Part shown: in pieces, positions 54,721-64,000 of the stretch | Layout of the letters: every line of letters starts with the position of its first letter | How positions within the stretch are numbered: the stretch's first letter is position 1 | NCBI RefSeq assembly: GCF_000152945.2 | Contig: NC_020830.1 | Coordinates: forward strand, 1,243,501 to 1,307,500 | DNA: 64,000 bases | Direction: 5' to 3' | From: Polaribacter sp. MED152 | GTDB lineage: Bacteria; Bacteroidota; Bacteroidia; Flavobacteriales; Flavobacteriaceae | Notes under the pieces: generated by a model | What the model was told of the DNA's origin: nothing | Seen by the model: the letters and a program-made list of their open reading frames with translations, nothing else | The model's database searches: none | Translations under genes and position numbers: made by a program

Positions 54721-55710
54721 ATGAAAAAAATTATTTTCACTTTATTTTTAGCAAGTAGCTTGTTAGTAAATGCACAAGATGACAAAGGAACTTTTTCTTT
54801 AAGTGGTAGCGTAGATGTTTATCATACAAGCAATTTAAAAAGTGGTTCTCCAGGATCTGTTGGAATTCTTTATGGAGGTTCTGCAGTACCTAACGCATTT
54901 GGTTTAGGTATGGCCAACACAATATTTGCTTATGAAAAAGGAAAAGCGGGTGTTGTTGCAGATTTAGCTTTTGGTCCAAGAGCAAATGCAGCAAATGCTT
55001 ACGAAGGAGCAATCAACCAATTGTACGCTTATTATAAGCCATCAGAAAAAATTACTTTAACATTAGGTCAGTTCAATACTTGGTATGGTTATGAAGTAAT
55101 TTCTCCTGCAGGAAACTTCAACTACTCTGTTTCTTACTTATTTAATGCTGGTCCTTTCTCTCATACAGGATTTAAATTAGATTATGCAGCTTCAGAAGAT
55201 TTATCTTTCATGTTTGCTTTAACTAATCCTCATGGTTTAACTTCTGGTGCAAACCCAAGTAACGATTACCAATTAGGTTTTCAAACAGGTTACAAAGGTC
55301 AGTACTTTAACTTAGCTTATGGTTCAGATGGTTTCGGTTTTACAGATGTATTATATTTAGATTATACAGGTGGTTTCGATTTATCTGATTCTTTCTTCTT
55401 AGGAATCAACGCTGCTTACGCAAATTCAAGCGATGCTGATGCTGGTTACCAAGGTGTAGCTTTATACTTACAAAATACATTCTCTGATTCTTTTTCTTTA
55501 GGATTTAGACCAGAATTTTTCAAAACTACTTCAGGAGCAGGAGATGCTAATGTATCTGCTTTTACTTTAAGTGGTAACATTGCTTTAACAAGCGCTTTAA
55601 CTATTATTCCAGAATTAAGATATGATTCTTCAGATGATTTAATCATTCCTGGATTTCCAACTGAAACTAGTATGACAGGTGCAACTTTGGCTGCTGTTTA
55701 CTCTTTCTAA
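54721..55710 (+). CDS. Outer-membrane beta-barrel porin next to the ammonium transporters
   Basis: A 329-residue protein with signal peptide MKKIIFTLFLASSLLVNAQ. Alternating amphipathic strands follow and it ends in an aromatic residue (AAVYSF), typical of outer-membrane barrels. It resembles the OmpL-like/porin-2 family (inference from segments such as NTIFAYEKGKAGVVADLAFG, INQLYAYYKPSEKITLTLGQ). It begins the cluster 38 bp before the first amt, so a role in letting ammonium or small nitrogen compounds across the outer membrane is suggested by context. Confidence 0.78.
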   Translation: MKKIIFTLFLASSLLVNAQDDKGTFSLSGSVDVYHTSNLKSGSPGSVGILYGGSAVPNAFGLGMANTIFAYEKGKAGVVADLAFGPRANAANAYEGAINQLYAYYKPSEKITLTLGQFNTWYGYEVISPAGNFNYSVSYLFNAGPFSHTGFKLDYAASEDLSFMFALTNPHGLTSGANPSNDYQLGFQTGYKGQYFNLAYGSDGFGFTDVLYLDYTGGFDLSDSFFLGINAAYANSSDADAGYQGVALYLQNTFSDSFSLGFRPEFFKTTSGAGDANVSAFTLSGNIALTSALTIIPELRYDSSDDLIIPGFPTETSMTGATLAAVYSF

Positions 55711-55748
55711 CACAATTACAACTATTAAAATTAACTAAATTATAAATT

Positions 55749-57050
55749 ATGAGTTTATTACTAACATTATTCCAAGACACTTCTGAAGCTGCTGCAGTTT
55801 TAGAACAAGTAAATGGAGATATGGGAATGCTATGGATGCTTATTGCTGGTATCTTAGTTTTCTTAATGCAGGCTGGTTTTACATTAGTAGAATCTGGTAT
55901 GACAAGAGCAAAAAATGCAGTTAACATAGCAATGAAAAACTTGTTAGACATCTGTGTTGGATCAATAACTTTTTGGTTAGTTGGGTATTCTTTAATGTAT
56001 GGAGATACTTCCAATGGATGGTTCTTCTGGAGTGGTTTATTCCAAGGTGAAGGAGCAGATCTATTCTTCCAAACAATGTTTGCTGCAACTACAGCTACAA
56101 TTGTCTCTGGAGCAATAGCAGGTAGAACAAAGTATACAACATATATCATTTTCTCATTAGTAATGACTGCTATCATCTATCCTATTTCAGGTGGTTGGGA
56201 ATGGAATGGTGGATGGTTAAATGATACAGATGGTTTAATGCCAGCTGAATTTATTGACTTTGCTGGTTCATCAATAGTACACTCTGTAGGTGGTTGGGCT
56301 GCTTTAGTAGCTGCATTTATGGTAGGACCAAGAATTGGAAAATTTGTTGACGGTAAAGTATTACCTATACCAGGTCACAATCAAATACTAGCAACTTTAG
56401 GGGTTTTTATTCTATGGTTTGGATGGTTTGGTTTTAATGGTGGATCTCAATTAGCTTGGGGTGGTGCTGATGCAACTGGAGCTTCAAATGTAGTTTTAGT
56501 AACAAACTTAGCTGCTGCAGCTGGTGGTTTAGGTGCATTAATTACCACTTGGATTTGGTATGGTAAACCTAATTTAGCACAAACGCTAAATGGTGCATTA
56601 GCTGGTTTAGTAAGTATAACTGCTGGTTGTGGTAACATGACTGCTGGAGGTGCAGTGCTTGCTGGATTAATTGGAGGTATTATTGTAGTATTCTCTATTG
56701 AGTTTATAGAAAAGAAATTAAAAATTGATGACGCAATTGGTGCAGCTTCTGTGCATGGTGTTGCTGGTGCTTGGGGAACTTTAGTAATAGGTCTTTGGGG
56801 TGTAGATGGTGATACTGGAATCGGACTTTTCAATGGCGGAGGTGCTGCTCAATTAGGAGCTCAAGCAATTGGAGTTTTAGCTTACGCAGTTTGGGCTGTT
56901 GTTCTATCTTTCATAGTTTTGAAAATCTTAAAAGTTACAATGGGATTACGTGTTACTAAAGAAGTAGAAATTGAAGGTTTAGATATTTCTGAACATGGTT
57001 CTATTGCTTACCCAGGTAAGAGAGTAAGAGAATTTGACGAAGACAAATAG
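55749..57050 (+). CDS. amt: Ammonium transporter Amt (first copy)
   Basis: A 433-residue Amt/MEP protein with eleven helices: GFTLVESGMTRAKNAVNIAM, VSGAIAGRTKYTTY, FAGSSIVHSVGGWAALVAAF (first pore His), FILWFGWFGFNGGSQL, CGNMTAGGAVLAGLIGG and GAASVHGVAGAWGTL (second pore His). The C-terminal tail ends with acidic residues. An extra N-terminal segment before the first helix could be a signal-like leader. It is followed by a hairpin and then the P-II gene. Confidence 0.95.
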   Translation: MSLLLTLFQDTSEAAAVLEQVNGDMGMLWMLIAGILVFLMQAGFTLVESGMTRAKNAVNIAMKNLLDICVGSITFWLVGYSLMYGDTSNGWFFWSGLFQGEGADLFFQTMFAATTATIVSGAIAGRTKYTTYIIFSLVMTAIIYPISGGWEWNGGWLNDTDGLMPAEFIDFAGSSIVHSVGGWAALVAAFMVGPRIGKFVDGKVLPIPGHNQILATLGVFILWFGWFGFNGGSQLAWGGADATGASNVVLVTNLAAAAGGLGALITTWIWYGKPNLAQTLNGALAGLVSITAGCGNMTAGGAVLAGLIGGIIVVFSIEFIEKKLKIDDAIGAASVHGVAGAWGTLVIGLWGVDGDTGIGLFNGGGAAQLGAQAIGVLAYAVWAVVLSFIVLKILKVTMGLRVTKEVEIEGLDISEHGSIAYPGKRVREFDEDK

Positions 57051-57077
57051 CAGATAATTTAATTACAGTTTTATATA

Positions 57078-57110
57078 AAAATCACGCAACTTTCTAAGTT
57101 GCGTGATTTT
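57078..57110 (+). terminator. Hairpin after amt, partial terminator
   Basis: A perfect 15-bp stem AAAATCACGCAACTT / AAGTTGCGTGATTTT with a 3-nt loop. The only T run is within the stem, so it may stabilise the upstream mRNA or lower read-through to P-II rather than fully terminate. Confidence 0.65.
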
Positions 57111-57167
57111 CTACTGTAAAGAATTTTATACTTTTAGAAAAAAGAATAGTAATTAATTATATATAAA

Positions 57168-57506
57168 ATGAAGAAAATTGAAGCAATCATTAGAAAATCA
57201 AAATTTAGAAATGTAAAAGAAGCATTACACGAAGTAGGTGTCAATTTTTTCTCTTATTGGGATGTTACTGGTTTAGGTAACGAAAAAGAGGGGCATGTTT
57301 ACAGAGGTGTAAGTTATAGTACAAGCGATATTCAAAGAAGACATATTGCAATAGTTGTTAATGATGATTTTGAACAAATTACAATTGATACAATTTTAAA
57401 ATCAGCAGCTACAGGTAAAGTAGGTGATGGTAAAATATTTGTAAGCGATATTAACGAAGCTTATAGAATAAGAACTGGTGAAAAAGGAGGAGAAACATTA
57501 AATTAA
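57168..57506 (+). CDS. P-II nitrogen regulatory protein
   Basis: A 112-residue GlnK/GlnB-family signal protein. It starts MKKIEAIIRKSKFRNVKEAL. The T loop carries GHVYRGVSY with Tyr50 at the place modified in other bacteria, and the C-terminal VGDGKIFV with an Arg pair near RIRTGE binds ATP. It lies between two amt genes and is likely to block Amt pores when nitrogen is plentiful. The T loop lacks the ELYRGAEYVV consensus, so modification by uridylylation is uncertain. Confidence 0.92.
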   Translation: MKKIEAIIRKSKFRNVKEALHEVGVNFFSYWDVTGLGNEKEGHVYRGVSYSTSDIQRRHIAIVVNDDFEQITIDTILKSAATGKVGDGKIFVSDINEAYRIRTGEKGGETLN

Positions 57507-57526
57507 ATAGATTACACAATTAAATT

Positions 57527-58768
57527 ATGGAATTATTAACAATCAACAATGTATGGATGATGATCTGTACAGCCCTAGTATTCTTTATGCACTTAGGTTT
57601 TGCATTCTTAGAAATAGGATTAACCAGACAAAAAAACACAATCAACATACTTTTTAAAAATATATTTATCATTACAGTAGGGCTACTACTCTACTGTTTT
57701 GTTGGCTTTAACTTAATGTATCCTGGTTTTTCAGAATCATCTTTAGGTATTTTCGGATTCGCAGGTTTTGGTTTAACTTCTCCAGTTACAGATGCTGGAA
57801 CTTTGGATTTGATGTATAATGAAGGCTATACTTATTGGACAGATTTCCTTTTTCAAGGAATGTTCGCAGCAACTGCAGCAACAATAGTTTCAGGAGCTGT
57901 TGCAGAGCGTATGAAAATTTTACCATTTATGATTTTTACATTGTTATATGTAGGTTTAGTTTACCCAATAGCTGGCTCTTGGAAATGGGGTGGAGGATTT
58001 TTAGATCAATTAACAACTCCCTTTTATGATTTTGCAGGTTCTACGTTAGTACACTCTGTAGGTGGTTGGGCAGCTTTAGTTGCTGTTTATCTCTTAGGGG
58101 CAAGAATTGGCAAATTCAAAAATGGTAAAATCCAAGCTATACCTGGTCATAACATACCTTTAGCAACAGCTGGTGTATTGATTCTTTGGTTAGGATGGTT
58201 TGGTTTTAACGGAGGCTCTGTATTATCTGCAGACCCAACCTTAACTTCACTAACCTTAGTTACCACATGTTTGGCAGCAGCAGCTGGTGGTGTTGTAGCT
58301 TCAATGGTTTCTACAATACTTTATAAAAATTTAGATTTAACCATGTTTTTAAACGGAATTTTAGGTGGTTTAGTTGGTATTACAGCAGGTGCAGATCAAA
58401 TGTCTCCTACAGATGCTATTGCTATTGGTGCAATTGCTGGAGTTATCATTGTTTTTGCAGTTAGTTTAGTAGATAAAATAAAGTTAGATGATCCTGTTGG
58501 TGCCATTGCTGTTCACTTATTCTGTGGAATTTGGGGAACATTAGCAGTTGGTATTTTTGGTAACCTAGCTAGTATGGATCAGTTTATTAGCCAATTAATT
58601 GGTGTAGGTTCTTATGCTGCATTTTGTTTAGTAACATCATTCGTAATTATTTATGTACTTAAAATTACAATGGGCATTAGAGTAAGTGAAGAAGAAGAAC
58701 TAGAAGGTTTAGATGTTCATGAGCATGGAATGGATGCATATCCAGACTTTAGATTAAACGAACATTAA
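57527..58768 (+). CDS. amt: Ammonium transporter Amt (second copy)
   Basis: A 413-residue Amt/MEP protein, clearly distinct from the first: FLEIGLTRQKNTINILFKN, VSGAVAERMKILPF, FAGSTLVHSVGGWAALVAVY, ILWLGWFGFNGGSVL, ITAGADQMSPTDAI and AIAVHLFCGIWGTLAVGIFG. Both pore His positions are kept. The start lies 20 bp after the P-II stop, so the two are probably translated from one mRNA. Confidence 0.94.
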   Translation: MELLTINNVWMMICTALVFFMHLGFAFLEIGLTRQKNTINILFKNIFIITVGLLLYCFVGFNLMYPGFSESSLGIFGFAGFGLTSPVTDAGTLDLMYNEGYTYWTDFLFQGMFAATAATIVSGAVAERMKILPFMIFTLLYVGLVYPIAGSWKWGGGFLDQLTTPFYDFAGSTLVHSVGGWAALVAVYLLGARIGKFKNGKIQAIPGHNIPLATAGVLILWLGWFGFNGGSVLSADPTLTSLTLVTTCLAAAAGGVVASMVSTILYKNLDLTMFLNGILGGLVGITAGADQMSPTDAIAIGAIAGVIIVFAVSLVDKIKLDDPVGAIAVHLFCGIWGTLAVGIFGNLASMDQFISQLIGVGSYAAFCLVTSFVIIYVLKITMGIRVSEEEELEGLDVHEHGMDAYPDFRLNEH

Positions 58769-58787
58769 TTGTTTATTGATAAAATAC

Positions 58788-58820
58788 ACCTTCAAAACCG
58801 ATTTTGAAGGTATATTTCTT
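58788..58820 (+). terminator. Terminator after the second amt
   Basis: The stem ACCTTCAAAA (58788-58797) / TTTTGAAGGT (58802-58811) with loop CCGA is followed by a T-rich tail. It separates the amt block from gltB. Confidence 0.65.
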
Positions 58821-58950
58821 CTTTTTATGAATATGATAAAATTGATTGGTTCAAATTATGATTATTATATTTTTAATATTGATATTTTATTTTCATCATA
58901 AAAATTACATTTAAAATCTCATATCCTTAAATTATATTCAACAAAATACA

Positions 58951-58958
58951 TAGATTTG
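58951..58958 (+). promoter_or_regulatory. Possible -7 box of gltB promoter
   Basis: TAGATTTG matches TAnnTTTG, 20 bp before the gltB ATG, but no TTG is found at the right distance upstream and the leader would be very short. Confidence 0.3.
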
Positions 58959-58978
58959 TAAATATAATTTAATTTGAT

Positions 58979-61900
58979 ATGGAGAAACAAGGACTGTATT
59001 TACCAGAATTTGAACATGAAAATTGTGGTGCTGGTTTTATATGTAATTTGAATGGTGATAAAACAAATCAAATTATACATGATGCTTTAGAAATTCTAGT
59101 AAAACTAGAACATAGAGGTGGTGTTAGTGCAGATGGAAGAACGGGTGATGGTGCTGGTTTACTCATAGATATACCTCATGAATACTTCACTAGAGTTTGC
59201 GATTTTTCGCTTCCAAAGCAGAGAGAGTATGCTGTTGGTATGGTGTTTTTGCCTAAAGTTTCTAATCAGTATAATTTCTGTAAAAATGTATTTGAAAAAG
59301 AAATTGCAGAACAAGGTTTAACCGTTATTGGTTGGAGAGTTGTTCCTGTAGATTCCTCTCAGTTAGGAGAAATCGCTTTAGCATCAGAACCTAATATTGA
59401 GCAATTATTTGTTGCTAAATCAGATGATATTGATGAAGCTACTTTCAAAGCAAAATTATATGCTGCCAGAAAAATTACAGAGCATACCATAAGTAATTCT
59501 AAAATTTCTGAAAGTAATTATTTCTACGTTCCAAGTTTATCAATTACCACCATTATCTATAAAGGTATTATTATGCCAGAAGATATTGGTCCATATTATA
59601 AAGATCTTCAAGAAATAGATTTGGTAACACGTTTGGCGTTAGTACACCAACGTTTTTCTACGAATACCATGCCAACTTGGGAACTTGCCCAACCTTTTAG
59701 ACACATGTGTCAAAATGGAGAAATCAATACTTTAAGAGGAAATGTAAGTAGAATGAGAGTAAGAGAAGAAATCATGAAAAGTGATGTCTTTGGTCCTCAA
59801 ATAGACAAATTATTCCCAATTATTTTACCAGGCAAATCAGATTCTGCATCTATGGATATGGTTGTTGAACTACTAACACATACAGGTAGATCATTGCCAG
59901 AAATTATGATGATGATGATTCCTGAAGCTTGGGAAAAACATGCTACAATGTCTCCAGAACGCAAAGCATTTTACGAGTACAATGGCTGTATTATGGAGCC
60001 TTGGGATGGCCCTGCTTCTGTACCATTTACAGATGGAGATTATATAGGAGCTTTATTAGACAGAAATGGTTTAAGACCTTCTAGGTACACAGTTACCAAA
60101 AGTGGTAAACTTATTATGTCTTCAGAAATTGGTGTCGTAGATATTCATCCTTCAGACGTAAAAGAACATGGACGATTAGAACCAGGAAAAATGTTCTTGG
60201 TAGATATGAATGAAGGTAGAATTATTGAAGATAAAGAAATTAAAAGTAAAATTGTTACTGAAAGACCTTATCAAGAATGGTTAGATAAAACTCGTTTACA
60301 CCTAAAGGATGTTCCATATACTAGTGAAACTTGTCCTATAGAGACTATCGATATCAAAACACGTCAGCGTTTATTTAATTATACATTCGAAGATATTCAA
60401 GAGGTAATTACACCAATGGCTCAAGTTGGTAAAGAAGCTTTAGGTTCTATGGGTATAGATACTCCTTTAGCAGTTCTATCAGACAGACCACAATTAATTT
60501 CAAATTATTTCAAGCAACTTTTTGCCCAAGTAACGAACCCACCTTTAGATGGTATTAGAGAAAATATTGTAACTGATATTAGCTTAAACTTAGGGAAAGA
60601 CAGAAATATTTTCAGCATTACTGAAAGACAATGTAGAAAGTTAAGAATTCAGAATCCTGTAATTTCAAATGCTGATTTAGAAAAAATTAGAAGTATAAAT
60701 ATTGAAAGCTTTAAAGCTGAAACTATACAAATTTTATATCCTAAAAGCGAAGGTTTAAACGGACTTGAAAATGCGCTAGAAGACATTGTTATTCAAGTTG
60801 AAAAAGCATTAGAAGCTAAGAAAAACATTATTATTCTTTCAGATAGAGGTGTTAATCAAAAATTAGCTCCAATTCCAGCTTTATTAGCATGTTCGTTTGT
60901 AAACCATCAATTAAATCGTTTACGCAAACGTTCTTATTTTGATATTATCATTGAATCTGCAGAACCACGTGAACCGCATCATTTTGCAACGTTATTTGGT
61001 TATGGTGCAAGTGCCATAAATCCATACATGGTGAATGAAATCATCAGGATGCAAGTAAAAGAAGGTTTCATTACAGATATGGATGAACAAAAGGCTGTAG
61101 ATAATTTCAATACAGCAATTGGTAAAGGTTTATTAAAAGTGATGAACAAAATCGGAATCTCTACTTTACACTCATATAGGGGTTCTCAAATTTTCGAAAT
61201 TGTAGGTTTTAACTCTCAATTTGTCGAAAAGTACTTTCCATATACAGCCTCTAGAATTGAAGGAATTGGTTTGTATGAAATAGAAAAAGAGATAGATCAG
61301 CGTTACAAACAAGCCTATCCAGATAATCAAATTGATAAAAATTTAGGTTTAAATATTGGTGGTGATTATAGATGGAGAAGAAATGGTGAACGCCACTTAT
61401 TTAATCCAACTACAGTTTCTAAATTACAGCAAGCAGTTCGTTTAAGCGATCAAAAAAGTTACGATGTTTATGCGAAAGCAATAAATGAACAAGCAGAAAA
61501 CCTAATGACAATTAGAGGTTTGTTCGAGTTTGATAATCTAGATCCTATTCCTTTAGATGAAGTAGAACCTTGGACAGAAATTGTAAAACGTTTTAAAACT
61601 GGAGCAATGTCTTACGGATCTATTTCCAGAGAAGCACATGAAAATTTAGCCATTGCTATGAATAGAATTGGAGGTAAATCTAATTCAGGTGAAGGTGGAG
61701 AAGATAGAAAACGTTTTCAAAAGGATAGTAATGGAGATAGTAGAAACTCTGCTATTAAACAAGTTGCTTCTGGTAGATTTGGAGTTACCTCTCACTATCT
61801 AACCAATGCAAAAGAAATTCAAATTAAAATGGCTCAAGGAGCCAAACCAGGAGAAGGTGGTCAATTACCAGGTTATAAAGTATTACCATGGATTGCAAAT

Positions 61901-63490
61901 GCGCGAAATTCAACACCTTTTGTAGGTTTAATATCTCCTCCTCCACATCATGATATTTATTCAATTGAAGATTTAGCACAACTAATTTTCGATTTAAAAA
62001 ATGCCAACAGAGAAGCAAGAATTAACGTGAAGTTAGTATCTGAAGTTGGTGTAGGTACAATTGCAGCAGGTGTTGCAAAAGCAAAAGCCGATGTTGTTTT
62101 AATTTCTGGTTATGATGGTGGTACAGGTGCATCACCTTTAACCTCTTTGAAACATGCAGGTCTGCCTTGGGAACTTGGTTTGGCTGAAGCACAGCAAACT
62201 CTTGTAATGAATAGTTTACGAAGTAGAATTGTTGTAGAGTGTGATGGTCAATTAAAAACAGGTAGAGATGTTGCTATAGCAGCACTTTTAGGTGCTGAAG
62301 AGTTTGGCTTTGCTACAGCTCCATTAGTAGCTTCTGGCTGTATCATGATGCGTAAATGTCACTTAAATACGTGTCCAGTAGGTATTGCTACTCAAGACAA
62401 AGAATTAAGAAAAAACTTCAAGGGAACTCCAGAACATGTAATTAACTTCTTCTACTACATAGCAGAAGAGTTAAGAGGCATTATGGCTCAATTAGGTTTC
62501 AGAACATTAGCTGAAATGGTTGGTCAAACGCATAAAATAGATGCGAACAAAGCCATCAAACACTACAAAGCCAAAGGTCTAGATTTATCGAGCATTTTAC
62601 ACAGACCTGATTCTTACAGAAAAATGACTGTGAATAACACTGAAAAACAAGACCATAATATAGACGATGTTCTAGACTTCACTATACTAAAAGACTCACA
62701 TAGAGCAATGTATAGAAAGGAAAAAATGAATCTTAATTATCCAATTAAAAATACAAACAGAACTGTTGGGGCTATAGTAAGTAATGAAATTTCCAAAATT
62801 TATGGTCATTTAGGTTTACCTGAAGATACTTTAAATATTAATTTCACAGGATCAGCTGGTCAAAGTTTTGGTGCATTTGGAGCCTATGGTTTAACATTTA
62901 CATTGGAGGGTAATACCAACGATTATTTGGGTAAAGGTTTATCTGGTGCCAAATTAATTGTTAAAAAACCAGCATCTGCTGATTTTCTAGCAGAGAATAA
63001 TATCATAGTCGGTAATGTATGTCTTTTTGGAGCTGTTAATGGCCAAGCCTATATAAATGGAATTGCTGGTGAACGATTTGCAGTTCGTAATTCTGGTGCA
63101 ACAGCAGTTGTAGAAGGTGTTGGTGACCATTGTTGTGAATATATGACAGGTGGTCAAGTTATTGTATTAGGTAAAACAGGAAGAAATTTTGCAGCTGGAA
63201 TGAGTGGAGGTATTGCATACGTGTACGATCCAGAAGATAATTTTAAAAACGGATTATGTAATACTGAAACCATTGAATTTGAAAATATTTCAGAGGAAAA
63301 TGCAGCAGAATTAAAATCAAATATCGAAAAACATCTTTTATTTACGAACAGTAAAAAAGCAGAAGAATTACTTTCTGATTGGGATAATAGCTTATCCAAT
63401 TTTGTGAAAGTAATGCCTACTGAATACAAAAGAGCCTTGGAACGTTTAAAAACAGAAGAACCAATGGTAGAAGAACTAACAATAGCATAA
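58979..63490 (+). CDS. gltB: Glutamate synthase large subunit
   Basis: A 1503-residue amidotransferase/synthase that makes glutamate from glutamine and 2-oxoglutarate. A 15-residue propeptide precedes the catalytic Cys16 (ENCGAGFIC). The central and FMN-binding domains include [41 protein letters not shown] and [19 protein letters not shown]. The 3Fe-4S cluster cysteines are C1121, C1127 and C1132 ([15 protein letters not shown]). The C-terminal glycine-rich beta helix ends with GGIAYVYD. Length is standard. gltD follows 4 bp later. Confidence 0.97.
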   Translation: MEKQGLYLPEFEHENCGAGFICNLNGDKTNQIIHDALEILVKLEHRGGVSADGRTGDGAGLLIDIPHEYFTRVCDFSLPKQREYAVGMVFLPKVSNQYNFCKNVFEKEIAEQGLTVIGWRVVPVDSSQLGEIALASEPNIEQLFVAKSDDIDEATFKAKLYAARKITEHTISNSKISESNYFYVPSLSITTIIYKGIIMPEDIGPYYKDLQEIDLVTRLALVHQRFSTNTMPTWELAQPFRHMCQNGEINTLRGNVSRMRVREEIMKSDVFGPQIDKLFPIILPGKSDSASMDMVVELLTHTGRSLPEIMMMMIPEAWEKHATMSPERKAFYEYNGCIMEPWDGPASVPFTDGDYIGALLDRNGLRPSRYTVTKSGKLIMSSEIGVVDIHPSDVKEHGRLEPGKMFLVDMNEGRIIEDKEIKSKIVTERPYQEWLDKTRLHLKDVPYTSETCPIETIDIKTRQRLFNYTFEDIQEVITPMAQVGKEALGSMGIDTPLAVLSDRPQLISNYFKQLFAQVTNPPLDGIRENIVTDISLNLGKDRNIFSITERQCRKLRIQNPVISNADLEKIRSINIESFKAETIQILYPKSEGLNGLENALEDIVIQVEKALEAKKNIIILSDRGVNQKLAPIPALLACSFVNHQLNRLRKRSYFDIIIESAEPREPHHFATLFGYGASAINPYMVNEIIRMQVKEGFITDMDEQKAVDNFNTAIGKGLLKVMNKIGISTLHSYRGSQIFEIVGFNSQFVEKYFPYTASRIEGIGLYEIEKEIDQRYKQAYPDNQIDKNLGLNIGGDYRWRRNGERHLFNPTTVSKLQQAVRLSDQKSYDVYAKAINEQAENLMTIRGLFEFDNLDPIPLDEVEPWTEIVKRFKTGAMSYGSISREAHENLAIAMNRIGGKSNSGEGGEDRKRFQKDSNGDSRNSAIKQVASGRFGVTSHYLTNAKEIQIKMAQGAKPGEGGQLPGYKVLPWIANARNSTPFVGLISPPPHHDIYSIEDLAQLIFDLKNANREARINVKLVSEVGVGTIAAGVAKAKADVVLISGYDGGTGASPLTSLKHAGLPWELGLAEAQQTLVMNSLRSRIVVECDGQLKTGRDVAIAALLGAEEFGFATAPLVASGCIMMRKCHLNTCPVGIATQDKELRKNFKGTPEHVINFFYYIAEELRGIMAQLGFRTLAEMVGQTHKIDANKAIKHYKAKGLDLSSILHRPDSYRKMTVNNTEKQDHNIDDVLDFTILKDSHRAMYRKEKMNLNYPIKNTNRTVGAIVSNEISKIYGHLGLPEDTLNINFTGSAGQSFGAFGAYGLTFTLEGNTNDYLGKGLSGAKLIVKKPASADFLAENNIIVGNVCLFGAVNGQAYINGIAGERFAVRNSGATAVVEGVGDHCCEYMTGGQVIVLGKTGRNFAAGMSGGIAYVYDPEDNFKNGLCNTETIEFENISEENAAELKSNIEKHLLFTNSKKAEELLSDWDNSLSNFVKVMPTEYKRALERLKTEEPMVEELTIA

Positions 63491-63494
63491 TGTC

Positions 63495-64000
63495 ATGGGA
63501 AAAGTAACAGGATTTAAAGAATTTGAAAGACAGGATGAGACGTATAAGTCTGTAATGGATCGTGTAAAACATTACAATGAGTTTACGGTTCCTTTATCTG
63601 ATAAAGAAATTACAAAACAGGGTTCTAGATGTATGGACTGTGGAATACCATTCTGTCATAGTGGATGTCCATTAGGGAATTTAATTCCAGATTTCAACCA
63701 CATGGTTCATCAAGGAGAATGGAAAAAAGCTTCTTGGATTTTACATTCAACAAATAACTTTCCAGAATTTACAGGAAGATTATGTCCTGCTCCATGTGAA
63801 CAAGCTTGTGTCCTAGGAATTATTGAAGATCCAGTTTCCATAGAAAATATAGAAAAGAATATCGTCGAACGTGCCTTTAAAGAAGGATGGGTTAAACCTC
63901 AAATACCAAAAACTAGAACTGGAAAAACAATTGCTGTTATAGGTTCTGGACCTGCTGGTTTAGCAGCGGCTCAACAATTAAACAGAGCTGGACATATAGT
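63495..64000 (+). CDS. gltD: Glutamate synthase small subunit (3' end outside window)
   Basis: FAD/NADPH and Fe-S subunit that supplies electrons to GltB. The first 168 residues start [13 protein letters not shown] and carry the two cysteine clusters (C46, C49, C54, C58 and C97, C101, C105: [27 protein letters not shown]). They reach the dinucleotide-binding [16 protein letters not shown]. It starts 4 bp after gltB, so it is co-transcribed. An ATG at 63490 is in another frame and is rejected. Confidence 0.95.
   Translation, partial: MGKVTGFKEFERQDETYKSVMDRVKHYNEFTVPLSDKEITKQGSRCMDCGIPFCHSGCPLGNLIPDFNHMVHQGEWKKASWILHSTNNFPEFTGRLCPAPCEQACVLGIIEDPVSIENIEKNIVERAFKEGWVKPQIPKTRTGKTIAVIGSGPAGLAAAQQLNRAGHI

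Overview
The window looks like a chromosome segment of a marine-type member of the Flavobacteriaceae (Bacteroidota). This rests on low GC, a PorU/GldJ pair from the type IX secretion and gliding machinery, and promoters of the form TTG-N18..21-TAnnTTTG. It also rests on the gene content. No phage, plasmid or integrase genes were seen.

Layout. (1) 1-8054: porU (cut by the window start), gldJ, murF, a BadF/BadG-type sugar kinase and a CpsB/YwqE-type PHP phosphatase. (2) 8094-9726: a gene-poor repeat block. It holds REPIN-like doublets (two inverted repeat units about 40 bp apart, period 136 bp), a GIY-YIG nuclease gene lying exactly between two doublets, and two copies of a palindromic MITE-like element. 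(3) 9798-41035: one 31-kb capsule/O-antigen locus, all on the minus strand. It starts with nucleotide-sugar genes (tviB/wbpA-like, wlbA-like, ugd, fcl, gmd). Next come nine genes for a GDP-linked legionaminic-acid-type pathway in which a formyltransferase stands where an acetyltransferase is expected. Wzy, Wzx and GT-B transferases follow, then an unusual aldolase/KdsB-like/HAD trio, a GT2, a wbpV-wbpL-wbpM-like initiation module, and finally Wza and Wzc. (4) 41450-43878: an HU-like gene at the promoter end of the locus, a candidate small RNA, a second repeat block in the opposite orientation to the first, and tRNA-Val. (5) 43938-54447: folC, two small nucleotidyltransferases, tonB-exbD-exbB, nhaD, a Glu/Leu dehydrogenase, anmK, an acyl-CoA dehydrogenase and truA. 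(6) 54721-64000: a nitrogen-assimilation cluster of porin, Amt, P-II, Amt, gltB and gltD (cut by the window end).

The capsule genes fit a Wzx/Wzy route. A WecA-type transferase starts a lipid-linked repeat, probably on QuiNAc/FucNAc. Cytoplasmic transferases extend it, Wzx flips it, Wzy polymerises it, and Wzc/Wza control export. The CpsB-type phosphatase at 7314 is the natural partner of the Wzc kinase, although it lies beyond the repeat block. There are more sugar-nucleotide pathways than recognisable transferases.

The most unusual signal is the repeat family. REPIN-like doublets flank a GIY-YIG nuclease gene instead of the usual Y1 transposase. The same family brackets the capsule locus in inverted orientation, and one unit appears to sit in frame inside gmd as ten extra codons.
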